Positions 1 through 10,283 of a stretch of 64,000 bases of DNA are shown here, in pieces; position 1 is the first letter of the stretch; the number at the start of each line of letters is the position of its first letter. The stretch is from Chrysogorgia sp. JL179-B06 (lineage: Eukaryota > Cnidaria > Anthozoa > Scleralcyonacea > Chrysogorgiidae). The notes under the pieces were generated by a model. That model was not told the origin of the DNA, did no database searches, and saw only the letters and a program-made list of their open reading frames with translations. Both the position numbers and the translations under genes were made by a program. The DNA lies in contig JAYKKM010000047.1 of assembly GCA_035772405.1 (NCBI GenBank), positions 2,820,001 through 2,884,000 of the forward strand. The letters run 5' to 3'.

Positions 1-234
1 CATTTACATTAGCTTTTTATACAAGTGTAATAGATATGATATGAATTCCTGTTTTAGTTAAGTATAAATATATATGTATATATAACTACTGTAATAGCCA
101 TTTAAATTCTGTGCAATTCAGCTTTTTAGCTGCTATTCAGATATTTTAATAAAACCATTCCATTCCAATATTCCATTCCATTTCACAGGACTGTTGATCA
201 TTAAATAGGGTCGTAGAATTAAACGTCAGAAGAG

Positions 235-1084
235 GTGATTGTGCGTATTCACCTGCCTACAGTATATCCGTAAGAGCTGTCCATCTAGAACTGGCCTGGG
301 GTTTAGACACGGACGCCTTTTTGAATGCGTTCACTTGTTTTTACAAGCCATGCATATAGAGGAGTACCCAAGGAGATGGTGAGTGATTGCGGAACGAATT
401 TCGTTGGAGCTGCAAACGAATTAAAAGATCCCCGAAATTACAGCTGGACGAGAAGACGATACAGCAAACTACGGTGAATAAGGGAGTCAAGTGGATCTTC
501 ACTCCGCCAGCTGCTCCACACTTCGGTTGCATGAGCACACGAAATTATGGTAAAGGCCGCTAAACGAGCTGTCAATGAAGTATTGGGAAATGGCGAAGTC
601 ACTGACGAATAATTAATTACCGCCCTTTGTGGAGTGGAAGGTCTGATTAATTCAAGACCACTAACGTATATCAGAGTAGACTGCTTATTCACGCGACGAC
701 AGGCCTCTTACTCCAAACCATTTTCTACATGGACAGATGGGTGGTGACTTTGAAAACTGACAACGTTGGAGAATGTTGAACTGACAACGTTGGAGAAAGG
801 TTCAAGAATTAATCTCAAGAGTGTGGTGAAGATGGATGTCCGAATACATGCCATGACTATTACGAGCGCGTCCTAAATGGAATGAAATTATGTCCGATTT
901 CAAACTTGACGATGTTGTCCTGGTACTTCAAACAGATTTGCCGAGAGGACGTTAGCCTCTTTCATGCTCGTATCGTGAAGACATTTCCAGGAAACGACGG
1001 ACACACCCGCGTAGCAAAAGTTCAGTGTGGACTGAGGTAATTCATTAGACCCATCCACAAACTTGTGCCATTGAAAATTGAACG
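235..1084 (+). pseudogene. Decayed BEL/Pao-type retrotransposon integrase (3' end of pol)
   Basis: Broken reading frames on the + strand give a recognisable integrase. In order they are AVHLELAWGLDTDAFLNAF (about 265-330), then after a frameshift GVPKEMVSDCGTNFVGAANE (about 361-420, with the D-x-GTNF catalytic signature), then VKWIFTPPAAPHFG (about 488-530), then AKRAVNEVLGNG and INSRPLTYI (about 555-672). Near the end FPGNDGHTRVAK and RPIHKLVPLKIE (about 985-1083) match the usual C-terminal tail of BEL/Pao integrases. At least two frameshifts and several stops make it non-functional. A purine-rich stretch at 1097-1107 could be the polypurine tract before a 3' LTR; no matching 5' LTR lies in the window. 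The family call rests on the order and wording of motifs, not on a search. Confidence 0.8.
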
Positions 1085-1194
1085 TTAAACCAGTGTGGGG
1101 AGGGAAATTTTGAAAAAGGATAACGAGCTTTGTAAACCTGTTTATTGTTTATATTTTAATAAATAATCCCCTCCCAAGCGAGGTCGCAAATCGG

Positions 1195-1740
1195 ATCTCG
1201 CCGCGGCAGGGATCCATTTCTCACTAAAGGTTTGTATATATATATATTTATTTGAGCGGAGCATAGTAGGACCAACTCCTTATAAGGAAGTAAAAAGTCA
1301 TTTTGGGTGTCGATCCGTTTGAATCGGGCAATATTTGGGCAATGTTGTGAAGGGCGTCCATTGGCGAGTGGTGATCTGATGAATTACATAAAGAGTTTTT
1401 TACGAAAGGGTATACACGTTTGCGCAATATAATAGGTACGTGTGTTATGTATTTAGACTCGCTAATTCCAAATCTGTTTTCACAATTGAAAACGGTTAAA
1501 TATTGATCGAGATAACCGATAACGTTCAAAATAATATACGACGAAGCGGCTGGCTGATCGCCGAATAATTTCTAAGTACATGTTTTTGTACTTTTTTGTA
1601 CGTTTTTACGAAGGGTATGCACGTTCTCGTAATGTAATAGACACGTATATGTTATGTATTTAGACTCGGTAATTCCAAAACTGTTTTCAGAATTGAAATC
1701 GAGTAAATATTGGCCGAGATAACGTTCACAATCTACGTAC
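1195..1740 (-). repeat. Interspersed repeat R1, with an internal partial duplication
   Basis: The reverse complement of 1255-1540 closely matches 48340-48580, and part of it matches 49265-49405. The GC-rich piece at 1195-1235 (CTCGCCGCGGCAGGGATCC) recurs inverted at 49762-49805. Within this copy about 130 bp (1395-1530) recurs as a diverged direct copy at 1605-1735. Short reading frames here are shared with the other copies but I do not recognise a protein. Type of element unknown. Confidence 0.7.
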
Positions 1741-1754
1741 GACGAACCGGCCTT

Positions 1755-1905
1755 TTGGATATTAGATAGATTCGGATTCGTAGTCTGTTTACACTCCAAG
1801 AGTATTCGTATTCGTAGGCTGTTTATATTGCGTATTCGGATTTGTAGGCTGCTTAGTACTTGTAGGCTGTTTACACTACAGGAGTATTCGGATTTGTATC
1901 GTTTA
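1755..1905. repeat. Imperfect short tandem repeat (GGATTTGTAGGCTGTTTA-like units)
   Basis: At least five diverged copies of a unit close to ATTCGTAGGCTGTTTACACT follow one another with variable spacing. This is a minisatellite-like tract directly after repeat R1. Confidence 0.6.
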
Positions 1906-2341
1906 TACATCGTCCGATGAATCTGGACATATATATCCTGTGGGAACGGTTACAAAGTATTTCGCGGGTTGTTTTAGCTTTGATAATAGTTTCACCGAAA
2001 ATCCAATTAAGACAAAGATCGGCAGGTAGACAACTAACGCATCATTGCGTTGATTGAAATGGAAACGCCACCAAGCCAATCGGCTGTGGATACACATTTT
2101 TGGTACCTGACATAACGCAATGAATATAACTGGTGGCAAAATCCACAACAAATACTTCGACTAGATCTGCTAGAAGTTGAGTGTTTTTTTGCAAAAAGGT
2201 TGGTTAAAAGGGTAGATCTTGGTAATTGAATATTATTTACAAACGTATTTGTAGTATGTTATTTATTTTAAACTTGTATTCATGTTTTCTTCGTTATAAC
2301 TTTTCTAAAACTATAGTATATTTTAAAATAATATTTTTCAG

Positions 2342-2349
2342 TCGACAAG
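2342..2349 (+). promoter_or_regulatory. Splice acceptor just before the start codon of gene 1
   Basis: A pyrimidine-rich stretch ends in TTTTTCAG at 2334-2341, only 8 nt before the ATG. It suggests an intron in the 5' UTR or a spliced leader site. Genes 2, 4 and 5 show the same arrangement. Confidence 0.5.
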
Positions 2350-5300
2350 ATGATCAAAGCGGTTCTCGTTATAGTTTTCTCTCTTGGAGTGCTCCAAGCC
2401 TTTGCTAAACCATTGGGTAAGTTGATATTTTTAAAGATTTCGTTCTCGTAAAATATATTTCTCGCTATCATTACATTTTTACCACACATCTTGAAAATAG
2501 CACTGCCAGCGATCTTGTTTGACCTTTTGACTCCTTTGAAACTTTGCTGGTTGAATTGTTTAGCTTTAGTCGGGAGAAAACGCCAAAGAAAATATTTCCA
2601 TTAAACAACTTCGTAACAATTCTAGTTACCTTTCAAAGCGTATGTATTCCATTGACAAATGTATACCATTGTTGACCTATTATTTGGCTAAGGGCTGGTT
2701 GTACGAAACCCGGTGATTTATCCGGTGGATAACTCCTACCAAGTGGATACGTATAAGCTATCCAGCTGATAGTACTGCAAGTGAAAATAGCCCGAGTGAA
2801 CAGCTCTCCATGCTTTGAATAAACGAACTTGTACACTGGACAAATTTATCAGCAGAATAGTCAGTGATCCATCGGATAGTTGACTATTCTTCAATTTCTT
2901 CTGTCTTAACTTTTACTATTAACCATCGAGTTTGCCAATTAATGTCTCTTTTATGTGTATTTAAATGAATATTTCAAGCCTTGCTCTTGTGTTTTGAATG
3001 AAAACGCCAATGAAAAGACTAATATTGAATCATGGCGACCATTTTTGGATAGGATCAGATCTATACCAATTAATTATATGAACAGCGAGTGGGGTTAATT
3101 AGAAACCAGATGCGTGTTGTTTTTTTACCAAATGAATCTAGTTTTATTAATGTACTTTCTACTTCGCATTGTTTAAATAAAGTCCCAAGTAGGCTTGGAG
3201 TGATGTAATTTTTTTGTTGTTGTTATAGTAAAACTTTAATTAATCATATATCTTGCTTCGTCAGTTTATATTTCTAAATGAAGCTGAGTTAATTCAAACG
3301 TTTATCAAGACGTTTTTGAGATTAAAATGCCCATCTCACGTTTGGGGATTTTACATATTCGTAATATTTTGGTCTTTCTGAACAAAATCATAATATATAT
3401 TGTCAGCCAAAAATGTCATCTTCATTGAGTTTTTCCAAAGTTACCGGATGTGATGTCACAAGATGCATTCCAAGCCAGTTTTATTTTGTTACTTGTAAAA
3501 ATGCCTCTTGTGATATCACATCCGATAACTTTAATAGCAAAAAGGTTTATGACAAAATATATTATGACTTTGCTCAGGGAGATCCAAATATTACGAATAT
3601 ATTACGACCCGAATATTATGAACGTGATACAGGCACTTTAAGAAGTGAACACAATATATGGAAAATACTGACAGATATATATATTAATGTTGTATAAAAT
3701 ACACAATATTTTCGAAATATCTTTTGGTCATACTCATAACTCTTTATCTATATTTTAGCCTTGAAAGTGAAGCGCGAATTAGATGCAGGTAATTATAAAT
3801 AAAATCATTTATATACTCTCTGGTACCACCATAAAATAAATTAGACGAACTGACCACTAGTCGTCATCGTCATGTAACCTGCATGTTGATTATGTTCATT
3901 GCCAGGTTGCATGTTTAAACGGCTATAAACAATTCAAGATCAGTACAATATGTATGTACACTGTAAAACAACCAATTCAATTTGGTTCTCAGATTCACCA
4001 ATTGACCATTTTTCACGGGTTGAAATAACCAAATTTATTGGTTGAATCAATCAAATGTACGGTCATTTTAGTCAAAATATTTGATTATTTTAACCATTCA
4101 AATTGGTAATGAATCTGAGACAACTTATAATAATAACTTTATTTAATGAGGCTACACATAACAGCTGAGAGGCTGACAAACCGGTGGGCCTCCTACTGTA
4201 ACTACAGTATAATATATATTACAGATAATATTACAGTATTAAGGTTATAAGGTGAGAAAAATTTCACACCATCTAGAATTAATAATAAAATAAGATATGG
4301 GTAAAATAAAACAGAATAAATTACCTCGTAAAAATGGATATGTATACAACATCAAGTAAAATATTACGATAAAATGATCAGTATATAAACATTATTATAA
4401 TAGTGCTTCAAAGTTGTCAATATTCTTATAAGAGTCCATAAAAAATCTCTTCAAAGCTGTCTTAAGCGAATGTACAGTATTCATTTTTTTAATGTTAACT
4501 GGTAGACTGTTCCACAGTTTTATTGATGATACAGTAAACGATCTCCCTCCATCACCACTACGCTTAAACTTGGGAGAGACTAAGTTTATGGATCCAAATC
4601 TGGTTGATCTATTGTGCAGTGAATTGTTAGTTAAGAATAGCTCTTCTATATAAGATGGGGCATTTCCAGACAATCTTTTGTGAATCCTATCAAATTGGTT
4701 GTTTTAACCAATTTGTTTTTATAAGAGTGTGTAGTCAGGAAGATAATACCAGGAAAAGATTTGAAATTTTCTTACAAAAAATCAAAATCAAAATAATAAA
4801 ATTTAAGTTTAAGTTATCAAATGGTGATTATTAAATAAAGAACAAGGTTTTAGCTCAAAGATCCACGAATAACTGCATGTCTTATAACAACTAGATGCTG
4901 TTGGATGAAGATAAATCATAGGCCTCCTTCACAGGGGTGGCGCCAGGAATTCTCCGACGCATGGGCTAAGGTCCCCGACAGGGGGCATGCTCCCCTCTGA
5001 AACGTTATTTCCTCCATTTTGGAGGCAGTTTTAACAAAAAAAATTAAAATAAAAAACAGTGAAAATCATGATTTTATAGTCAGTATTTCCTTACTGCATG
5101 TATACGAAACTAACTCTAACAATAATACTCATGCAAAAACTAGATGACAGTGAGCGCGCGAAACAACACAGAGGTGATAGATTTGTGCCAGAGATGACAG
5201 TTGATTACCTTTGACGTTGTTTAGCGAAACGTTTATTAATGCGTAAAAAAACCAAAAAGACGAACTTTTTTTCTTTTTCTTTTTTTCTTTTTTTCTTCCA

Positions 5301-6127
5301 GCTCGTTCCCCGACGAAATGTTAATATTTTCCCCGACAGGGGGGCTAAGGTTTCCCGATACGATTTTGAGTTTTTCGAAACGATTTCGAGTTTTCTGTTA
5401 CCAGTACATTTAATGTAGATTTAAACAGTATATTTTGACATAATCTTTTAAAATAGTCTTAAGGAAAACCGGTTCCAATTTTCCGAATATTGCAATTTTG
5501 CAAAAGTTGGGGGGATGCCGCATCCCCCAATACCCGCTTCGCTACGGCCTTGCCTGTTTAACCATTATTTAACACCTGTTTTCGTTTGTGCTCTTCAGGA
5601 AGCGGTAGCGGTAGCGGCAGTGGAAGTGGAAGTGGCGATGGAAGTAAGTATATAATTCAGATTATTCAGATTTTCTGACTAGTTTTCTGACTGATTTCCA
5701 AATAGCGAAATCTACCTTGTTTCATACGCAACATAATGAAATGTTTACTTTCTCAATTTTAAAAGGTGGTCAGCCTCCTCCGTCATTGTATCCGGGACTA
5801 GGCGGATGTCTTCCGCCTGCGCCAGTATGTCCTCCGCCAGCTAACCCATGTGGTGGACAGCAACAACAACAGTGCCCTCCGCCTGCGAATCCTTGCTGCC
5901 AGCCCCAACAGATGCCGGTTCCAATGCCCATGCAGTTGCCCATACCTATACCGATACAAGGTCAAGGAGGAGGTTGTGGCATGGGATGTGATGACGGAGA
6001 GAAGGGTGGCAAAAAGAAGAAACATAACAAGGCTAAGAAGGTGAAAAGTCGTGATTATGGTAAGGCCCACAAGAAACACAGAAAGAACAAGAAGCATTCC
6101 CGAAAACATAAATCTTCCAAGCAGTAA
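2350..6127 (+). CDS. Gene 1: secreted Ser-Gly / Pro-Cys-rich nematocyst-wall-like protein, 167 aa, 4 exons
   Basis: Exons 2350-2416, 3759-3788, 5599-5643 and 5766-6127 join in frame through three phase-1 introns with GT..AG borders to give 167 aa. Residues 1-19 are a hydrophobic signal peptide. Lys-Arg at 27-28 looks like a propeptide cleavage site, as in minicollagens. Residues 33-49 are an almost perfect Ser-Gly run. Residues 62-92 hold six cysteines as C-x6-C-x6-C-x7-C-x6-CC, with PPPANP twice between them: the order of a minicollagen CRD but with doubled spacing. Met-Pro and Ile-Pro dipeptides, a CGMGC motif and a Lys/His-rich tail follow. There is no Gly-X-Y collagen. Open frame upstream of 5766 is intronic. 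The Ser-Gly run resembles glycosaminoglycan attachment sites. Role as a nematocyst wall or matrix protein is inferred from composition and neighbours. Confidence 0.75.
3958..4730. mobile_element. Small foldback element interrupted by a LINE fragment
   Basis: The left part (3958-4125) and right part (4684-4730) carry matching inverted ends, ACACTGTAAAACAACCAATT against the complement of CCAATTTGTTTTTATAAGAGTGT. Many AATTGG/CCAATT words lie between. A LINE fragment sits between the two parts, so the LINE inserted into an older MITE-like element. Confidence 0.6.
4126..4683 (-). pseudogene. 3' end of a CR1/L2-like LINE, reverse transcriptase C-terminus
   Basis: The minus strand from 4673 down to 4395 encodes 92 aa including RSTRFGSINLVSPK, GGRSFTVSSIKLWNSLP and a following basic helix. 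This is the well-known C-terminal tail of LINE reverse transcriptases. The 3' end on the minus strand is TAAATAAAGTTATTATTATAA. The copy is 5'-truncated at about 4683. Confidence 0.75.
5599..5643 (+). other. Exon 3 of gene 1: Ser-Gly repeat exon
   Basis: A 45-nt exon, phase 1 on both sides, encodes only alternating Ser and Gly plus one Asp. This is serglycin-like and fits O-linked glycosaminoglycan attachment. Hydra nematocysts are known to contain chondroitin, so the assignment is plausible but untested. Confidence 0.6.
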
Positions 6128-7754
6128 AATTGCCATGAATAGGTCTTACCTGGTGACGCCATGACACTGCACATGCAGTTCGTATGCGAGATAAACGGTG
6201 TTGTTTTCGCAACGTTGATGTAGTCTAGTTTCCTTGATTTTGAAAGATCTGATTTTTAACGAGACGATTTTGAGTGAAAATCTGACTGATTCTATATGCC
6301 TTATCTTGTCATGAGTATATTTGTTAAATGAAAAAGAGTTGCAATTTCGTTATTTAAATATCTTTGTGATTAATCTAATAATAATAATAATAATACAGCT
6401 TTTTGAAAACACATTAGACCGTAGTCTCAGTGCTTTTTATAGAGTAAGATAAGTAAAATATGAAATATTTAACACTTATGGTCGAGGGACCACAAAACAT
6501 ACTGCTTTCCCGAGGTCCCAGTAAATAAGTGCTTTATTATCATACCAAGTGTTAAAAAAACAACGTAAAGACATGAAACATTTTATTCTTCAAACATTAA
6601 ATTAAATACAATTAAGGCGAAAGGAGAATTCATTCCAAAGGTCGCATTTTCACGTGATTTTTTCATTATTGACGGTCGACAACATATTATTGCCCTCTCA
6701 GAACTATTGCGGGGGAAACAGCTAAATTTCGTCACTTTCACGTGATACACTCTTGACCTTAATGATCGACATACTAGAAAAATAGGTACGCAATGCGTAC
6801 ATGCGTCTAGAGACGAAAACTGCAACACTTTATAACATACCAATATTAGTACGTATTTGGCACAATTACATCTTAGTACAGTACATGTGATACAATTGTA
6901 CAATGCATATAAACATTCGCCATTGCATGATAAACGAGAATTTTGTTGGGTGCAAACAATTTTTACTTGTGTTTATGTGGCAAAAGTAAATTGTAACAAA
7001 ATACATGTACTGAAAAACGAAAATGTTGAAAAATGCACCATCAATCTGGAATAAGGCATTTGAACTTGAGGTCTTGTCAGTATCAGGTATTACCTGATTC
7101 CCAATATAAAATATTAAAACATGCAATGGTCTGTTTAATTTGATATATTAATAGTTTTTACAACTATTGTACATGCATTGAATTTTATATTGGTTTGTGA
7201 ATGCGATTGCAAATATTAATGAAAGTATTGACAAGAATTGAAGTGAAATGGTAATGTTGATGTTTGACTGTTAGACACTTGTTGAAATAAATAGTAGTCA
7301 GTAGACAGTGACAAGAAAAGGAAGTTCAATTTAGGGCGGATACAAGGAGACTGGGGTGACTGGTCACCCCCTTCCCAAACCACTATAATAGGGTTACTTG
7401 AAGTTATGAAATTGTTATGAAATTATCACATGTGGATATTTGTTTGTGGGTAATATTTGGGCCGTGCTTGCCATAAAATTAGCTGAAAAATTCGCTCAGA
7501 ATGCAGGAAATCGTGTTTCAGAGGTTTCAGATTTTAAAATTTTCCTGTGGCGGCATGCCCCTGGACTACAGTATATAAGGTGTTAGGTTTGGATCTAAGT
7601 TGTTTTGGGGTTAGCGGTTATTTGCATGGTTAAGTGACAAAAATCTGACGATTAATGTGACTGCTGATCAACAAGATTTTATATGCTCCTCCTCGATCAT
7701 CGCCCGGTCATTACAAAACAATTGAAACGTTTTAAAAAATTGCGAAAAAAATGA

Positions 7755-8460
7755 GGAAATGTGAGACATTTAAAAGATCCATAAAATAAAAACCTTATTA
7801 ACCTCGTTTGGTCGATCTTTATAGCATAATCAATCAATCAATCAATCAATTTATTCAAGATACCTTAGATACATAAAATTAATAAGGAAAAAATACTAAT
7901 ATACAATAATAAATGTATCAAGGTCCTTGCAGGAGAATCCGGAGGTTAATAAGATCCCCTAAATTAAAGTACCTAAACTAAAATTACTAACTAAAAGCTA
8001 ATACAAATCCATGTGCAACATAAGTTGACTTTTAAACTTTCTAAAATTATCTACTTCAACAACGTTACTTGGCAAGGCATTCCATTGATTAATGATTCTT
8101 ACAAAATAACAGTTTATTCTAGGCAATTTAGTATATAATGTGTACTTATGATTAGCTCTTGTTTTTTTAATATGTTTGTATTCAAAAATTTCATCGAATG
8201 TTATACCATTAAGATTGAATACTGTCTTATAACATTCAACTAGAGATAAATAAACTCTACGTTTTTCAAGGGAGTTCCATTTTAATAATTTACAGCGTTG
8301 GTCATATCCCCACGTTTCTGTTTAAGTGCCATTCTCGATGCTCTTCTTTGGATACCTTCCAATGCTTCCAAAATGATCCTGCTCTTGTTCTTCTCGTATA
8401 CTGAAAGACCGTGGGCAGGATAATTTTGCCGTAAAGACCTCCCGCTTGGTCAATAAGTGT
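7755..8460. mobile_element. Foldback element of family E, split by a LINE insertion
   Basis: The left part, ending near AACCTCGTTTGGTCGATCTT (about 7755-7823), and the right part, with ACCTCCCGCTTGGTCAATAA (8399-8460), are together the reverse complement of the uninterrupted copy at 61795-61960. The LINE at 7824-8398 interrupts them. Confidence 0.7.
7824..8398 (-). pseudogene. CR1-like LINE 3' fragment
   Basis: The minus strand reads LEGIQRRASRMALKQKRGDM, then after a frameshift EKRRVYLSLVECYKTVFNLN, KHIKKTRANHKYTLYTKLP and YFVRIINQWNALPSNVV. This is a typical LINE reverse transcriptase C-terminus. The 3' end is the tandem tail seen here as (CAAT)n at 7829-7850. It is 5'-truncated and frameshifted. 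Confidence 0.8.
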
Positions 8461-8728
8461 TTAAAATTAATAAAGACAATTATTTCTTTGTGATATAAAA
8501 GTGTTCTGCTGTGCAGGTAATGTGTTAAAATACAAATCGAAAAAAATGTTAGTGTACTACCAAATTAGTGTGTAGAAGATGGTCTGAAGTTTTAAGCGAA
8601 GGCTCTTCGTTAAAGGTGAAACGTAAAGTGATAAAATGAGGAAGGATCTTGGATTCCGCTTATGGATATGAAGATCTATCCAAGTCTACGATGTTTATGT
8701 ATTTTATTTACTTTCGTTTCAAATTATG

Positions 8729-9255
8729 TCAGTCTTGACTGACACGAAGTGACGAGGTTCGAACAAAAAAATCAGGTTCTGAGTCGACGTATTTGGATTG
8801 TGGATGAATAAGAAAGCCTGCATGTATAGGGTTTTCTGAGAAGACTGGGCAAAATTTCGGAGTATTCATGTCTATATGTCCGGGCCTTAATATCTCAAAA
8901 TTATTAGAGAATGCAGGTTGCAACCACTCAGCTAATCCACGTCGAGTATTCCACTGCTCTTTATACCATAGTGTTTTAATTCATCAAGATTAGACAGATT
9001 ATAATGAACTCTATATAGAGTCCACTGAAAGATCGTTTGTTTTCTTTTGTCATAGCGCAGGACTCTATATACTGTATAGAGATCACTAATGAATTCAATA
9101 AAGTTAATGTCTCCGGTAAATGTGCGAGGCAAAAAAACAATTTTATAGTAAAAGTTAAAATTACTTCGTGGTTTCAACCATTCTGTAAGACGGTTAGATA
9201 ATGGTCCCTCTTTATGGGATACAGAATCCCTCGAATTAGATAGAATTAAGGCCAC
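8729..9255 (-). pseudogene. Unrecognised broken reading frame
   Basis: Two adjacent minus-strand frames (9255-8932 and 8923-8729) are offset by one frameshift. Both show normal-looking amino-acid composition, with similar words LTEWLKPRSN and (after the stop) AEWLQPAFSNN. I do not recognise a family. It may be a relic of a gene or element, or chance. There is no splice or start evidence. Confidence 0.2.
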
Positions 9256-9884
9256 TCTGGGTCTGCGGTCCCTCGTAGCTTTCTATCTAATTATTGGGAC
9301 TCTCCATAGAACACTCTGCATAACCATCATCTAACCTATACTTAAATTCTTTATCCGATAGGAAAATATATATTATCAAATTAATGACCCGTGTCGAGGA
9401 TACCGGTTTTAAGAGAAAGTAAACTTACTGGTATTTTATCGCATCATTTCACGCTTCTGTAGTTTTTACCAAGCTTAGACATAGCATTAAAGACAGAAGA
9501 AACTAGAATACAATAATCCTAAAGGTATGATGTTTAGCAATATATTTGACTATAATATATCAACTATCTCGGTAACGCCGTGGATCTACTCTTATTGGAA
9601 TTTAAGAATGTGGCAGTAGAGATTAAAATGTGTTTTCGTAAATTGAAAAATTAAAGTTATGAAGATCGAAAATTAAAGTTATCACTTCTCTTCGTTTCTC
9701 GTTCTGAGAGATCAGCTAGGATGAAAGTTTCGCTTATCGATTCAGCACTGTCATAGTTATAATCTAGAATACTGAGGGTGACACCTAAATTGTCAATATT
9801 TTTCTACGTTATATTTTCATTATATTTTTATTTTATTTCGCCTATTTCTTGATTTGTTTTGTTGCTTTTTTTTTCCGAGTCTTT

Positions 9885-9938
<54 letters not shown>

Positions 9939-10086
9939 GCTGCTGGTGTTGTCGTTGTCGTCATCGCTATTGTTGCTATTGTTATTGTGGTGTTGATGGT
10001 GGTTGCTGCTGCTGCAGTTGCAGTTGCCGTCATTGTCGCCGTCGTTGTTGTTGTTTCACTTGTTGTTGTCGTTGTTGTTGTTGCTA
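9885..10086. repeat. TTG trinucleotide microsatellite
   Basis: Pure GTT units at 9885-9939 grade into interrupted TTG/TCG/CTG units. The poly-Val, poly-Cys or poly-Thr frames here are artefacts of the repeat. Confidence 0.95.
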
Positions 10087-10283
10087 TTCATCTTTTGTTC
10101 TTATTTTTCTTATTATTCTTTTTCGTATTCTTCCCGTAAAATTTATTGTTTGTGTACTTTTTATATTTATGTTTATATTTATGTTTACTTTTTGCATTTT
10201 TGTAATTTTATCCTTTGAGATGAATTCATTATCATTATTTGTCGCAATGTATTAATTGTTTTGTTATTCTCATTCAGGCAGGA

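Larger units (their letters stand above)
6128..10283. other. Intergenic region between genes 1 and 2
   Basis: No gene was found on either strand. The region holds a TAA microsatellite (about 6378-6397), a nested LINE-in-foldback (7755-8460), an unrecognised broken frame (8729-9255, minus) and a long TTG repeat (9885-10086). Confidence 0.5.

Noticed and set aside
5717..5765. ATG at 5717 as start of a separate short gene
   Set aside because: The in-frame stretch before 5766 precedes a clear AG acceptor that joins exon 3 of gene 1 in phase; no signal peptide would remain.
9849..10255. Poly-Cys or poly-Val protein
   Set aside because: Translation of the TTG microsatellite just upstream of gene 2.
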